A stretch of 40,753 nt of DNA from Lentzea aerocolonigenes (GTDB lineage: Bacteria; Actinomycetota; Actinomycetes; Mycobacteriales; Pseudonocardiaceae), in assembly GCF_000955955.1 (NCBI RefSeq), contig NZ_JYJG01000226.1, forward strand, positions 1-40,753, in the 5' to 3' direction. The position numbers were made by a program, and so were the translations under genes. How positions within the stretch are numbered: the first letter of the stretch is position 1; the number at the start of each line of letters is the position of its first letter. A model generated the notes under the pieces. It was not told the origin of the DNA. It saw nothing but the letters and a program-made list of their open reading frames with translations, and searched no databases. Below are positions 8,262-15,758 of the stretch, piece after piece.

Positions 8262-8645
8262 TCACTCCTTCTCCACCAACGCCTTGTACCCGTCAGCGTC
8301 CAGCAGGCCTTCCAGCGCGTCCGCGTCGTTCAGGCGGATCTCCACCATCCAGCCCTCGCCGTACGGGTCGGTGTTCACCGAGTCGGGTGCCTGCACCAAC
8401 GCGTCGTTGATGGCGACGACCTCACCGTCGAGCGGGGAGTAGAGGTCGGACACGCTCTTGGTGGACTCGACCTCGCCGAACGTGTCGCCCGCGGAGACGG
8501 TGTGGCCGACTTCGGGCAACTGCACGAAGACGACGTCACCGAGCTGTTCCTGGGCGTAGTCGGTGATGCCGACGCGCACGGTGTTCTCGCCAGTGCTGGC
8601 GACCCACTCGTGCTCCTCGGTGTAGCGAAGCTCCTCGGGAATCAA
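8262..8645 (-). CDS. gcvH: Glycine cleavage system H protein
   Basis: GcvH carries the lipoyl arm that shuttles the aminomethyl group between the P, T and L proteins. The 127-residue sequence has the family start IPEELRYTEEHEWV and the lipoylation motif VESTKSVSDLYSP, with the modified lysine at residue 63. The start appears to be TTG at 8645 with GAGGAG eight bases upstream, an unusual but well-placed start. It heads a gcvH-garA-ftsR run as in mycobacteria. Its partner gcvP lies downstream and is frameshifted. gcvT is not in the window. Confidence 0.95.
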   Translation of the reverse strand: MIPEELRYTEEHEWVASTGENTVRVGITDYAQEQLGDVVFVQLPEVGHTVSAGDTFGEVESTKSVSDLYSPLDGEVVAINDALVQAPDSVNTDPYGEGWMVEIRLNDADALEGLLDADGYKALVEKE

Positions 8646-8687
8646 CTGACTGCGCTCCTCGTGCTGAACCTGTATGGGGTGATCTTT

Positions 8688-9269
8688 TCACGCGGCCTTG
8701 GTGGGAGTGACCCTCAGGGCCTGGAAGAACTGGTAGACGTACAGCAGCGCCGACCACAGGTAGAGCGCTCCGCCCCAGGCCGTGAAGGCGTAGGCGAACG
8801 GCTGGGCGAGCTGCGCCCACGCCGAATCACCCTGCGCGAGCAGCAGCAGGGGGAACGCGTACAGCAGGTTGAACGTCGCGGCCTTGCCCAGGTAGGTGAC
8901 CTCGAACGGGCCCCAGCCCCGTTGCCTCAGGATCAGCAGGCAGACGCCGACGACGAGCTCTCGCCCCACCAGCACGAGGGCGATCCACAGCGGCACGATG
9001 TCCCTGATCACGAACGCCAGCAGCGTGCAGAACACGTAGAGGCGGTCGGCGGCGGGATCGAGCAGCGCGCCCAGGTTGCTCATCTGGTTGAGCCAGCGCG
9101 CGAGCTTGCCGTCCAACCAGTCGGAAAGCCCCGCGAAGACGAGGACGAGCAGCGCCCAGCCGTCCGCGCGGGGTCCGAGCAACAGGTACAGGAAGAGCGG
9201 AACACCGGCCAGCCGCAACACGCTGAGCAGGTTCGGAATCGTCAGCAGGCGATCAGCCGGATCACGCAC
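8688..9269 (-). CDS. CDP-alcohol phosphatidyltransferase (PgsA2-like)
   Basis: This 193-residue integral membrane enzyme has the full CDP-alcohol phosphotransferase signature, seen as SDWLDGKLARWLNQMSNLG followed by ALLDPAADR (DGxxAR-x8-GxxxDxxxD). Five or six hydrophobic helices follow. The family moves a phosphatidyl group from CDP-diacylglycerol to an alcohol such as glycerol-phosphate. Position beside gcvH matches Rv1822 (annotated pgsA2), but the exact acceptor is not readable from sequence. GTG 9269 has no ribosome binding site, while a -10-like TAGAGT (9276-9281) ends six bases before it, which suggests a leaderless transcript. Confidence 0.88.
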   Translation of the reverse strand: MRDPADRLLTIPNLLSVLRLAGVPLFLYLLLGPRADGWALLVLVFAGLSDWLDGKLARWLNQMSNLGALLDPAADRLYVFCTLLAFVIRDIVPLWIALVLVGRELVVGVCLLILRQRGWGPFEVTYLGKAATFNLLYAFPLLLLAQGDSAWAQLAQPFAYAFTAWGGALYLWSALLYVYQFFQALRVTPTKAA

Positions 9270-9372
9270 ACCCGCACTCTAAACGAGTGACTGCGCAGGG
9301 GCTGCCGGATGGCGTCACGGCACGCGGTGCGACTGGTTGCGGGTTCGTGCGGAGCGTTCAGTTCTTACAAGA

Positions 9373-9591
9373 TCAAGCTGTCTTGAAGAGTGTCCAGCCG
9401 CGGCGCTGCATCTCGGCGCCGGAGATGGCGTGCGGGCGGCCCCGGTCGTCCCGGCCGACCCAGCGAGCGCGAAGACCCTCGAGCACGTACGCGTGGCCCC
9501 GGCTCCACACAACGCTGCAAGGCGTCGTGGGCAGCCCACAGGAATCAGGCGCAGTTGCCTCGTGTGGCTGGATCTCCATGGCGGTTCTCAT
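9373..9591 (-). CDS. Small hypothetical protein (72 aa)
   Basis: This 72-residue protein has a compact fold-like pattern (HAYVLEGLRARWVGRDDRG near the middle, RRGWTLFKTA at the end). I do not recognise it. GGAGGGACTGAA directly before ATG 9591 is a convincing ribosome binding site. An internal methionine five codons in (MEIQPHEA) is an alternative start. It lies alone between the pgsA2-like gene and the ANTAR gene. Confidence 0.6.
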   Translation of the reverse strand: MRTAMEIQPHEATAPDSCGLPTTPCSVVWSRGHAYVLEGLRARWVGRDDRGRPHAISGAEMQRRGWTLFKTA

Positions 9592-9841
9592 TTCAGTCCC
9601 TCCGTGACATCAGGGATGTCGCGCACCGGGGCTCCGGCGTTATCCCTGTGAACGAATTCTGGCGGACTGTGGTTCAGAACACGTGTCCTGTTTGGGTCCT
9701 TAGCGTTAACTGGATCAATCGGCGCGCCGAGCTGTTCGGGTCCGAAGCGGGACGGATAACTGGTTGGTTGCCTACGCAACCGTTCGTCGTACGCCGACGA
9801 CCGCACGTCTCGTGCCGGGCATCGGCAGGGCATAACCTCGC

Positions 9842-10510
9842 GTGGTGGACCAGGTGAAATTTGGTGGCGAACTGATCTCCCGCTTGATGGACCACCTGTG
9901 TGAGCGACTGCAGGGGTGCCGTGGCGTAGGGCTGAGCGTGTGGCCGGACGGCGCGGTGCTCAGGGCGATCGGCGTCGCGGAGGACCTGGACCAGGCGCAG
10001 GTGGAGGGCGGGGAGGGGCCGCTCGTCGACGCCTCGCGCGACGAGCGGCAGGTCACCGGCAAGGTCGGCGATCTGGACGTCGTGGCGGTCCCCGGCAGCT
10101 GGGGTGACGGCGGTCCGGTGGTGCTGACCGTGTACCTGGACCACCCGCCGCGGGTGGAGGACCTCAAGGCCATCGAGGAGATCGAGCCGCTCGTCGCGAC
10201 CGCCGCCGCGGTGGTGGAGTTCTGCGCCGGGGAGGTGCTCAGAGCGGACCAAATGGTGCGGATGGTGCAGCACCGACGCTACATCGAGCAGGCCAAGGGG
10301 CTGCTGATGGGAGCACGGCCCTGCACGCCGGGGGACGCGTTCGAACTGCTCGTGCGGGCCAGCCAGCACGCCAACGTGAAGCTGCGGGACGTGGCCATGG
10401 CCCTGGTGCTGGTCGCCAGCGGCGAACTGGAGGACGCCGACAGCATGACCCCGCCACCGAGGATCGCCTACGACACCGCGCAGCGACTTTGGGAGGCGCT
10501 GCACGTTTGA
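9842..10510 (+). CDS. GAF-like/ANTAR domain regulator
   Basis: This is a 222-residue protein. The C-terminal part (about residues 135-190) is an ANTAR domain: HRRYIEQAKGLLMGARPCTP followed by AFELLVRASQHANVKLRDVA. ANTAR proteins bind paired RNA hairpins and act as transcription antiterminators. The N-terminal 120 residues look like a degenerate GAF sensor. A -10-like TAACCT (9833-9838) sits so close to the start that the GTGs at 9842 or 9845 would be leaderless or nearly so. A GGTTGC/GCAACC hairpin lies about 60 bases upstream. It precedes the STAS gene by 141 bases on the same strand, at the edge of the stress-sigma module. Confidence 0.85.
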   Translation: MVDQVKFGGELISRLMDHLCERLQGCRGVGLSVWPDGAVLRAIGVAEDLDQAQVEGGEGPLVDASRDERQVTGKVGDLDVVAVPGSWGDGGPVVLTVYLDHPPRVEDLKAIEEIEPLVATAAAVVEFCAGEVLRADQMVRMVQHRRYIEQAKGLLMGARPCTPGDAFELLVRASQHANVKLRDVAMALVLVASGELEDADSMTPPPRIAYDTAQRLWEALHV

Positions 10511-10530
10511 GATCTGCCGCGCCGGGGTAC
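10505..10530 (+). promoter_or_regulatory. SigF/SigB-type promoter for STAS gene
   Basis: GTTT (10505-10508), a 16-base spacer and GGGTAC (10525-10530) match the SigF/SigB consensus of actinobacteria (GTTT-N15-17-GGGTA). It overlaps the end of the ANTAR gene and lies 120 bases before the STAS start. Confidence 0.75.
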
Positions 10531-10651
10531 GAAACCCTCGACCTGTCCTGGTCGCGGACACTCACGTACGGTGAGGCCGCAGCGGTTGAGCCAGCAGCCG
10601 CATTGGAGCCGCTGCGGTAGTGGCTCCCTGGGTGCGAGAGGGAGAACATCG

Positions 10652-11014
10652 GTGACTGTGCAGGACCCGCGAGCGGAGCAGACCATCGCACTGTCGGCCA
10701 GCCAGCCGGCGGCCGGTGTCACGGTGCTCGCCGTGTCCGGCGAGGTCGACATGGTGTCCGCGCCCGCGTTGCGCGACGCCCTGGTCAACGGCCTGGCCGA
10801 CGGTGGCACCTTCGTGATCGACATGAAGGGCGTCACGTTCCTCGGATCCGCCGGTCTGGCGGTTCTGGTGGAGGCCGCGAGGCTGGCGCCCCAACACTCC
10901 GCGGCTCTCAAGGTCGTGGCCACCGCACGGGCCGTGACGCGCCCTCTGGAGGCCACGGGCCTCGGTGAGGTGTTCAGCGTGCACGAGTCCGTGGACGCTG
11001 CCGTCAGCGCCTGA
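10652..11014 (+). CDS. STAS-domain anti-sigma factor antagonist
   Basis: This 120-residue single STAS domain is of RsbV / anti-anti-sigma type. Visible are VLAVSGEVDMVSAPALRDAL in the first half and VIDMKGVTFLGSAGLAVLVE around the phosphorylatable serine (LGSAG). In partner-switching systems the unphosphorylated form binds RsbW and frees the sigma factor. GTG 10652 is chosen because GAGAGGGAG lies about 8 bases upstream; the open frame runs further back but is not STAS-like. Its 3' end overlaps the fused HATPase-STAS gene on the other strand by 11 bases. The SigF-type promoter upstream implies positive feedback from SigF. Confidence 0.92.
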   Translation: MTVQDPRAEQTIALSASQPAAGVTVLAVSGEVDMVSAPALRDALVNGLADGGTFVIDMKGVTFLGSAGLAVLVEAARLAPQHSAALKVVATARAVTRPLEATGLGEVFSVHESVDAAVSA

Positions 11015-11663
11015 CGGTGAGGCGGTTGCCCGCCGCCTCCAGGGCCTCGGCGACCGCGTGGAGCGCCTGCTGGACCCCGGTCCTGTCCTCACCGAGCTGG
11101 GTGAGGTCGACGGTCAGCGGCACGGTGCCTCCGCGCGCCGCCGTGGTGAGCGTGCGCCTCAGTGCCGGTCCGGCCTCCGCGGGCACGTTGCCCCGGACGA
11201 CGGCGACGACGCCGGAGGAGGTCTCGTGGAGTTCGCAGTCGGGCGCCACCTGCGGCCCGAGGGTCAGGGGCGATCGGGCCCGGCGCAGTCGCACCGTCGT
11301 GCCTCTCGCCGAGCGGTCTATCACGACCTCGTCCACGCTCTCCCGCATGAGCAGAAGTCCTCGGCCGCGCATGGTGAGCGCGGGCGGCGGGACGCGCCAC
11401 TGGCCGTGGTCGGAGACGTCGACGGCGACAGTGCCGTCGTCGCCGATCTGCGCGCGGACCTCGATGGTGCCCTGCGCGGGCGCCGGGTACGCGTGCTCGA
11501 CCGAGTTGTTGACCGCCTCGCTGACGGCGAGGACGAGATCGCTCGCCTCGTCCTCGTCGAAACCGCTGCCCTGCAGCCACTCGCGAAGTTGGTGCCGAAC
11601 CGGCGCGACCTCACGTGCGTCTGCGGGGAAGCGAAGGGCCAGGGAGTCCTCTTGCACCAGCAC
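11004..11663 (-). CDS. Fused HATPase anti-sigma-like / STAS protein
   Basis: This 219-residue protein joins two partner-switching modules. Residues about 1-130 are an RsbW-like HATPase: LVLAVSEAVNNSVEHAYPAP (N box) and MRGRGLLLMRESVDEV (G box). Residues about 140-219 form a STAS domain (VVAVVRGNVPAEAGPALRRT) in which the usual phospho-serine position reads EDRTG, so it may be non-phosphorylatable or use threonine. GTG 11663 has GGGGAGGAG just upstream and replaces a longer open frame. It faces the rsbW-sigF operon across a 131-base gap. Carrying kinase and antagonist modules in one chain suggests a self-regulating or cross-wiring component. Confidence 0.88.
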   Translation of the reverse strand: MLVQEDSLALRFPADAREVAPVRHQLREWLQGSGFDEDEASDLVLAVSEAVNNSVEHAYPAPAQGTIEVRAQIGDDGTVAVDVSDHGQWRVPPPALTMRGRGLLLMRESVDEVVIDRSARGTTVRLRRARSPLTLGPQVAPDCELHETSSGVVAVVRGNVPAEAGPALRRTLTTAARGGTVPLTVDLTQLGEDRTGVQQALHAVAEALEAAGNRLTVRR

Positions 11664-11723
11664 AACGCTCCTCCCCTTGGATGCCTCTGCCAGGTGATTT
11701 CCCAGGCCGTCCGGCCAATACAC

Positions 11724-11749
11724 GTGTGAAATGAGATCAATTCGGGTAC
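11724..11749 (+). promoter_or_regulatory. SigF/SigB-type promoter for rsbW-sigF
   Basis: GTGT (11724-11727), a 16-base spacer and GGGTAC (11744-11749) match the GNNT-N14-16-GGGTAC form of the SigB/SigF consensus. It gives a leader of roughly 38 bases to GTG 11795 and would make the sigF operon autoregulated. Confidence 0.75.
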
Positions 11750-11794
11750 GGCAATGACATGCCGGCCTTCAGCAGAACGGACTACGAGGTGGGT

Positions 11795-12193
11795 GTGACG
11801 CATTTGTCAGGGGTCGAACTCAGGATGGCCGCGGATCCCACGCAGCTGTCCATCGTCCGCGCCGTCGCGGCGGACATCGCCATGCGGCAGGACTTCGACC
11901 TCGACTCGATCGAGGACCTGAAGCTCGCCGTCGACGAGACGTGCTCCACGCTGATCACGCTGGCGGCGCAGGACGCCGTCCTCAGCTGTCACTTCGCGGT
12001 GGACGGCTCCGGCGCGGTGAGAGTGTCCGCCCAAGTCGTCGCCAAGTCGGCCTCCGGGCCCGACGAGGGCAGCTTCGGGTGGCGCGTGCTGACCGCGCTC
12101 GTCGACTCCGTGGAGACCAGAGTCGACGAGGCCGAAGGGTTCGTGGTCCACATCGACCTCGTGAAGTCTTCGGCAGGGGCGGTGGATGCGTGA
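11795..12193 (+). CDS. rsbW: Anti-sigma factor RsbW-type kinase
   Basis: RsbW binds the SigF/SigB-type sigma factor and phosphorylates its STAS antagonist. The sequence is a short HATPase domain: VELRMAADPTQLSIVRAVAA, then IEDLKLAVDETCSTLITLAA, and GSFGWRVLTALVDSVETRVD, closely paralleling Mycobacterium tuberculosis RsbW. GTG 11795 (132 residues) is preferred because GAGG lies five bases upstream. ATG 11759 would add 12 residues and would start almost at the predicted transcription start. The stop overlaps the sigF start as GTGA, so the regulator and its sigma factor are translationally coupled. Confidence 0.93.
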   Translation: MTHLSGVELRMAADPTQLSIVRAVAADIAMRQDFDLDSIEDLKLAVDETCSTLITLAAQDAVLSCHFAVDGSGAVRVSAQVVAKSASGPDEGSFGWRVLTALVDSVETRVDEAEGFVVHIDLVKSSAGAVDA

Positions 12194-12975
12194 CGGGCTC
12201 CGAAGAGGCGACCACGACGAAGCAGGGCGGTGACTACGACCACCTGGCCCCGCTGTTCGCCGAGCTCGCGGTGACCCCCGAGGGGCCCGCGCGTGAGACG
12301 TTGCGGGACAGACTCGTGACCGAGCACCTCCCGGTCGCCCAGCACATCGCCCGCCGGTTCGGCCACCGCGGCGAACCGCACGAGGACCTGGTGCAGGTGG
12401 CGACGGTCGGCCTGATCAACGCGGTCGACCGGTTCGACCCCGATCGCGGATCAGACTTCTTGTCGTTCGCCGTGCCGACGATCATGGGTGAGGTCCGGAA
12501 GTACTTCCGCGACTCCAGCTGGTCGGTCCGCATGCCGCGACGCCTGAAGGAACTGCACCTGGCGATCAACGCCGGCACTTCGCGGCTGTCGCAGTCGCTG
12601 GGTCGCGCGCCGACGCCGTCCGAGCTCGCCGAGCACCTGGGGCTCTCCCGTGAGGAGATCCACGAAGGACTCGCGGCCGGAAACGCTTACCAGAGCGCGT
12701 CTTTGGACGACATGCTGATGTCGGAGGACTCGTCCATCTCGCTGGGCTCGACCATCGGCGAGGAAGACCCCGAGATCGCGATGATCGAGCAGCGGGAGGC
12801 ACTGCACCCGTTGCTGCAGAAGCTGCCCGAACGGGAGCGGAAGATCGTGATCATGCGGTTCTTCGGCAACATGACGCAGACGCAGATCGCCCAGAAGGTC
12901 GGGATCTCGCAGATGCACGTCTCGCGGTTGCTCGCGAAGACGTTGCGGCAACTGCGAGACGTGCTGGAGGAATGA
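12190..12975 (+). CDS. sigF: Stress sigma factor SigF/SigB family
   Basis: This is a 261-residue group 3 sigma factor, the same length as M. tuberculosis SigF. Region 2 is clear (GEPHEDLVQVATVGLINAVD, FLSFAVPTIMGEVRKYFRDS, WSVRMPRRLKEL). Region 3 follows (GRAPTPSELAEHLGLSREEI). Region 4 ends in the helix-turn-helix MTQTQIAQKVGISQMHVSRL. GTG 12190 overlaps the rsbW stop by four bases. Its consensus is found before the STAS gene, rsbW itself, whiB3 and the DUF4383 gene in this window, consistent with a local regulon. A long hairpin follows the stop codon. Confidence 0.95.
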   Translation: MTGSEEATTTKQGGDYDHLAPLFAELAVTPEGPARETLRDRLVTEHLPVAQHIARRFGHRGEPHEDLVQVATVGLINAVDRFDPDRGSDFLSFAVPTIMGEVRKYFRDSSWSVRMPRRLKELHLAINAGTSRLSQSLGRAPTPSELAEHLGLSREEIHEGLAAGNAYQSASLDDMLMSEDSSISLGSTIGEEDPEIAMIEQREALHPLLQKLPERERKIVIMRFFGNMTQTQIAQKVGISQMHVSRLLAKTLRQLRDVLEE

Positions 12976-12991
12976 CGGCTGGGCGCCAGCC

Positions 12992-13051
12992 CTGATGGCG
13001 TCTGCAAGTACCGCCAACCCGAGTGTTGGTAGTACTTGCAGACGCCATCAG
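12992..13051. repeat. Long hairpin repeat between sigF and whiB3
   Basis: There are two 27-base arms (12992-13018 and 13025-13051) around a 6-base loop, with only one mismatch and one G-T pair. The core is TACTTGCAGACGCCATCA. It lies between convergent genes, so it may act as a two-way terminator, but the same unit recurs at 12-130, which terminators normally do not. It looks like a member of a dispersed palindromic repeat family. Confidence 0.85.
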
Positions 13052-13067
13052 CACCAGCCACGCATGG

Positions 13068-13367
13068 CTAGGACGCCACGCGGACGCGGCGCCGGGCAGC
13101 AGTGATGATCTGGCGCCGCTCGTCCTCGCCCATGCCTCCCCACACGCCGTACGGCTCCTGGGCTTCGAGGGCGTGCTCGCGGCACTGCGCCAGCACCGGG
13201 CAGTGCGCGCAGATCGCCTTGGCCTTCTCCTCCCGGGCGGCTCGGGCGTAGCCGCGTTCGTTGTCCGGGTGGAAGAAGACGGCGCTGTTCTGGCCGCGGC
13301 ACAGCCCTTCCATCTGCCAGTCCCACACGTCGGTGACCGGCTTGGGCAGACGGGTCGTGCAGGTCAT
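13068..13367 (-). CDS. whiB3: WhiB-family Fe-S regulator (WhiB3-like)
   Basis: This is a 99-residue Wbl protein. The four cluster-binding cysteines are C23, C53, C56 and C62 (LCRG, then ICAHCPVLAQC), followed by the GVWGGMGEDERR turn. The N-terminus VWDWQMEGLCRGQNSAVFFH with HPDNERG resembles M. tuberculosis WhiB3 more than WhiB1 or WhiB2. Such proteins hold an oxygen- and NO-sensitive 4Fe-4S cluster and bind sigma region 4. ATG 13367 has AAGGGAG upstream; the longer frame is not conserved. A SigF-type promoter at 13407-13433 links it to the adjacent sigF operon. Confidence 0.92.
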   Translation of the reverse strand: MTCTTRLPKPVTDVWDWQMEGLCRGQNSAVFFHPDNERGYARAAREEKAKAICAHCPVLAQCREHALEAQEPYGVWGGMGEDERRQIITAARRRVRVAS

Positions 13368-13406
13368 CGCGACTCCCTTGCTGGGCGGAAGAGTTGCGAT
13401 CACTGC

Positions 13407-13433
13407 GTACCCGTGGTCTGACCAGCGGTAAAC
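13407..13433 (-). promoter_or_regulatory. SigF-type promoter for whiB3
   Basis: On the minus strand GTTT (13433-13430), a 17-base spacer and GGGTAC (13412-13407) match the SigF consensus. It lies 40 bases before the whiB3 start, in the short gap after argS. Confidence 0.7.
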
Positions 13434-13436
13434 CTG

Positions 13437-15170
13437 TTAGAGCCTTTCGGGTGCCCCGATACCCAGCAAGGACAGACCCAGCGTGAGCACCCGGGACGTG
13501 AGCGTGAGCAGGTGCAGCCGCGAGTCCTGCAGCTCCTGCGACTCCGCCGTGGCCACCGGGCAGTTGTTGTAGAACGTCGAGAACGCCGTGGCCGTCTCGA
13601 ACAGGTAGTTCGTGATCTTGTGCGGCGCCAGCTCGTCCACCGCCGCCTGAATGGCCGTGGGCAGCTGCAACAGCTTCAACGCCAGATCCCGCTCCGCCGG
13701 CTCCTGCAGTACGAGAGCAGCGTCAGCAGGCGCCGCACGCCCGACCTTGCGCGCGATCGAGAGGATCCGGGCGTTCGCGTACTGGATGTACACCGACGTG
13801 TCGCCGGTCGTCGCCAGCATCTTCTCCCAGGTGAAGACGTAGTCCTTCTCCCGGTCGTTCGAGAGGTCCGCGTACTTCACCGCGCCGAGTCCGATGGTCC
13901 GGGCGAGGGCGTCCTTCTCCGCACCCTCCACTTCGGACGTTTCCGGCATCACCTTGTACGAGTTCTCGACCGCCTCGGTCAGCAACTCGATCAGCTTGAT
14001 CGTCCCGCCCGCGCGCGTCCGGATCGTCTTGCCGTCCGAGCCGAGAATCGTGCCGAACCCGGTGTGCACTGCCGTGTGCGCGTCGTCCAGCCAGCCTGCC
14101 TGCTTGGACGTCGCGAAGATCATCTGGAAGTGCTGCGCCTGCGGGTTGCCGACGACGTAGATGAGCTCGTCGACCTTCCGCTCCCGCACCCAGTACCGGA
14201 CCGTCGCGAAGTCCGTGGTGGCGTACCCGTACCCGCCGTCGCTCTTCCGCACGATCAACGGCAGCCGGTCGCCCTCCCGGTTCGAGAACCCCGGCGGGAA
14301 CACGCAGAGCGCGCCGTCGCTCGTCTCGACGAGCCCCTTCTGCTGCAGCTCGGTGATCGTGTCCGCGAGGTACGGGTTGTAGAAGCTCTCCCCGTAGTTG
14401 TCCTCCACCGACAGCCCGATGCCGAGCAGTTCGTAGATCTGGTTGAAGTGCCGCTGCGACTCCCCGACCAGCTCGTGCCACAGCTTGAGCGTCGCCTCGT
14501 CGCCGCCCTGCAGCAGCACCACCCGCCGCCGCGCCCGATCCGCGAAGCCCGGCTCGTTGTCGAACTTCTGCCGCGCCTGCTGGTAGAACGCGTTCAGGTC
14601 GCTGATCTCGTGGTCGGCCCCGTGCCCTTCGTCCGTCAGGTGCTCGATGAGCATCCCGAACGGCGTCCCCCAGTCCCCCAGGTGGTTGTGCGGGATGACC
14701 TCGTGCCCGGCGAACGTCAGCAGCCGGCAGAACGCGTCGCCGATGATCGTCGACCGCAGGTGCCCGACGTGCATCTCCTTGGCCACGTTCGGGCTGCTGT
14801 AGTCGATCGCGATCCGCCGGGGCCGTTCGGTGACCGGCACGCCGAGCCGCTCGTCCCCGAGCAGCGCCGCGGCCTGCGCCTGCAGCCACTCCTTCTTCAG
14901 CCTCAGGTTGATGAAGCCGGGCCCGGCGATCTCCGGCGCCTCGATCGCATCCGCTGCGTCCAGGTGCTCGACGATCAGCTCAGCGACCTCGCGGGGCTTC
15001 TTGCCCACCTTCTTCGAGAGGCTCATGGCGACGTTGCACTGGTAGTCCGCACCGTCTCGGTTGGACGGTCGGATCAGCGCTTCCTCAGCAGTGATGTCCA
15101 CGTCCAGCGCAGCGCGCAACGCAAGCGCGACCCGCTGGCCCAGCTCGAGCCCGACATCCCCACGCAGCAC
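13437..15170 (-). CDS. argS: Arginyl-tRNA synthetase
   Basis: ArgS charges tRNA-Arg with arginine. This class I synthetase has the N-terminal additional domain typical of ArgS. The HIGH-type signature reads SSPNVAKEMHVGHLRSTIIG and the KMSKS-loop region GSDGKTIRTRAGGTIKLIEL. The C-terminal anticodon-binding domain ends in LSLLGIGAPERL. Length (577 residues from GTG 15170) is normal for the family. A GTG at 15212 would add 14 residues, but AAGGTGGG before 15170 is the better ribosome binding site. The gene stands alone, with whiB3 downstream and a divergent SnoaL-like gene upstream. Confidence 0.95.
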   Translation of the reverse strand: MLRGDVGLELGQRVALALRAALDVDITAEEALIRPSNRDGADYQCNVAMSLSKKVGKKPREVAELIVEHLDAADAIEAPEIAGPGFINLRLKKEWLQAQAAALLGDERLGVPVTERPRRIAIDYSSPNVAKEMHVGHLRSTIIGDAFCRLLTFAGHEVIPHNHLGDWGTPFGMLIEHLTDEGHGADHEISDLNAFYQQARQKFDNEPGFADRARRRVVLLQGGDEATLKLWHELVGESQRHFNQIYELLGIGLSVEDNYGESFYNPYLADTITELQQKGLVETSDGALCVFPPGFSNREGDRLPLIVRKSDGGYGYATTDFATVRYWVRERKVDELIYVVGNPQAQHFQMIFATSKQAGWLDDAHTAVHTGFGTILGSDGKTIRTRAGGTIKLIELLTEAVENSYKVMPETSEVEGAEKDALARTIGLGAVKYADLSNDREKDYVFTWEKMLATTGDTSVYIQYANARILSIARKVGRAAPADAALVLQEPAERDLALKLLQLPTAIQAAVDELAPHKITNYLFETATAFSTFYNNCPVATAESQELQDSRLHLLTLTSRVLTLGLSLLGIGAPERL

Positions 15171-15312
15171 TGAACCCACCTTCCACCGCAAGCTTTCCGA
15201 CAAGTATTTCACCCGGCACCAAACCTGATTCGACCGCGCCCGGATCGAACACGCGTTCGGCCGTTGTGACGCGGCTCACGGGCTGTCACATCCAGGCGGA
15301 GGGCGACGTCCT

Positions 15313-15741
15313 GTGGGCATGAGCAAAGCGATCAACGAAACGACGTTCAGCCGCCTGCACGACGCCATCGGCACCCGCGATCCGGAGGTCATCTCGAAGG
15401 TGATCGACGAGGTCGCCGATCCCGGCCTCGTCTTCCACGCGCCGAAACCCGGTGACATGTCCGGGGCGGAGGCGCTCAAGCAGGTGTGGGTGACGCTCCT
15501 CCGCGCGTTCCCCGACATCGAGGTCACGATCGAGGACGTGGTCGCGGAGGGGGACAAGGTCGTCTACCGCAACAAGGTCACCGGCACCCATCGGGGCGAG
15601 TACCGGGGCCTGCCACCGACCGGCAGGCCCGTCGCCTACGCCGAGATCTTCATCGTCCGCTTCGCCGCCGGGCGGATCGCGGAGATCTGGGGAGTCGTCG
15701 ACGTCTTCACGCAGTTGAAGCAACTCGGCGTCATCGACTGA
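15313..15741 (+). CDS. SnoaL-like ester cyclase family protein
   Basis: This 142-residue protein has the SnoaL/NTF2-like alpha+beta barrel pattern (VWVTLLRAFPDIEVTIEDVV, then GEYRGLPPTGRPVAYAEIFI and GRIAEIWGVVDVFTQLKQLG). Relatives are polyketide cyclases and many small hydrolases or isomerases of unknown substrate, so only the fold is claimed. GTG 15313 has GGAGGG nine bases upstream; ATG 15319 is an alternative. The next gene starts 17 bases after its stop, so the two probably form an operon. Confidence 0.8.
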   Translation: MGMSKAINETTFSRLHDAIGTRDPEVISKVIDEVADPGLVFHAPKPGDMSGAEALKQVWVTLLRAFPDIEVTIEDVVAEGDKVVYRNKVTGTHRGEYRGLPPTGRPVAYAEIFIVRFAAGRIAEIWGVVDVFTQLKQLGVID

Positions 15742-15758
15742 CGAGAGGAACAACGACC

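Noticed and set aside
9679..9686. ACACGTGT palindrome in the gap before the ANTAR gene
   Set aside because: An 8-base palindrome is expected by chance at this scale; no partner site or promoter alignment.
9588..9833. 81-codon minus-strand ORF in the gap before the ANTAR gene
   Set aside because: No ribosome binding site, and it overlaps the start of the better supported 72-residue gene. The content is not protein-like.
9674..10561. 295-codon minus-strand ORF opposite the ANTAR gene
   Set aside because: The ANTAR domain is clear on the other strand; this frame shows only shadow composition.
13512..15173. 553-codon plus-strand ORF opposite argS
   Set aside because: It is a mirror of the ArgS codons, mostly arginine, valine and leucine, with no domain. 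ArgS on the minus strand is certain.
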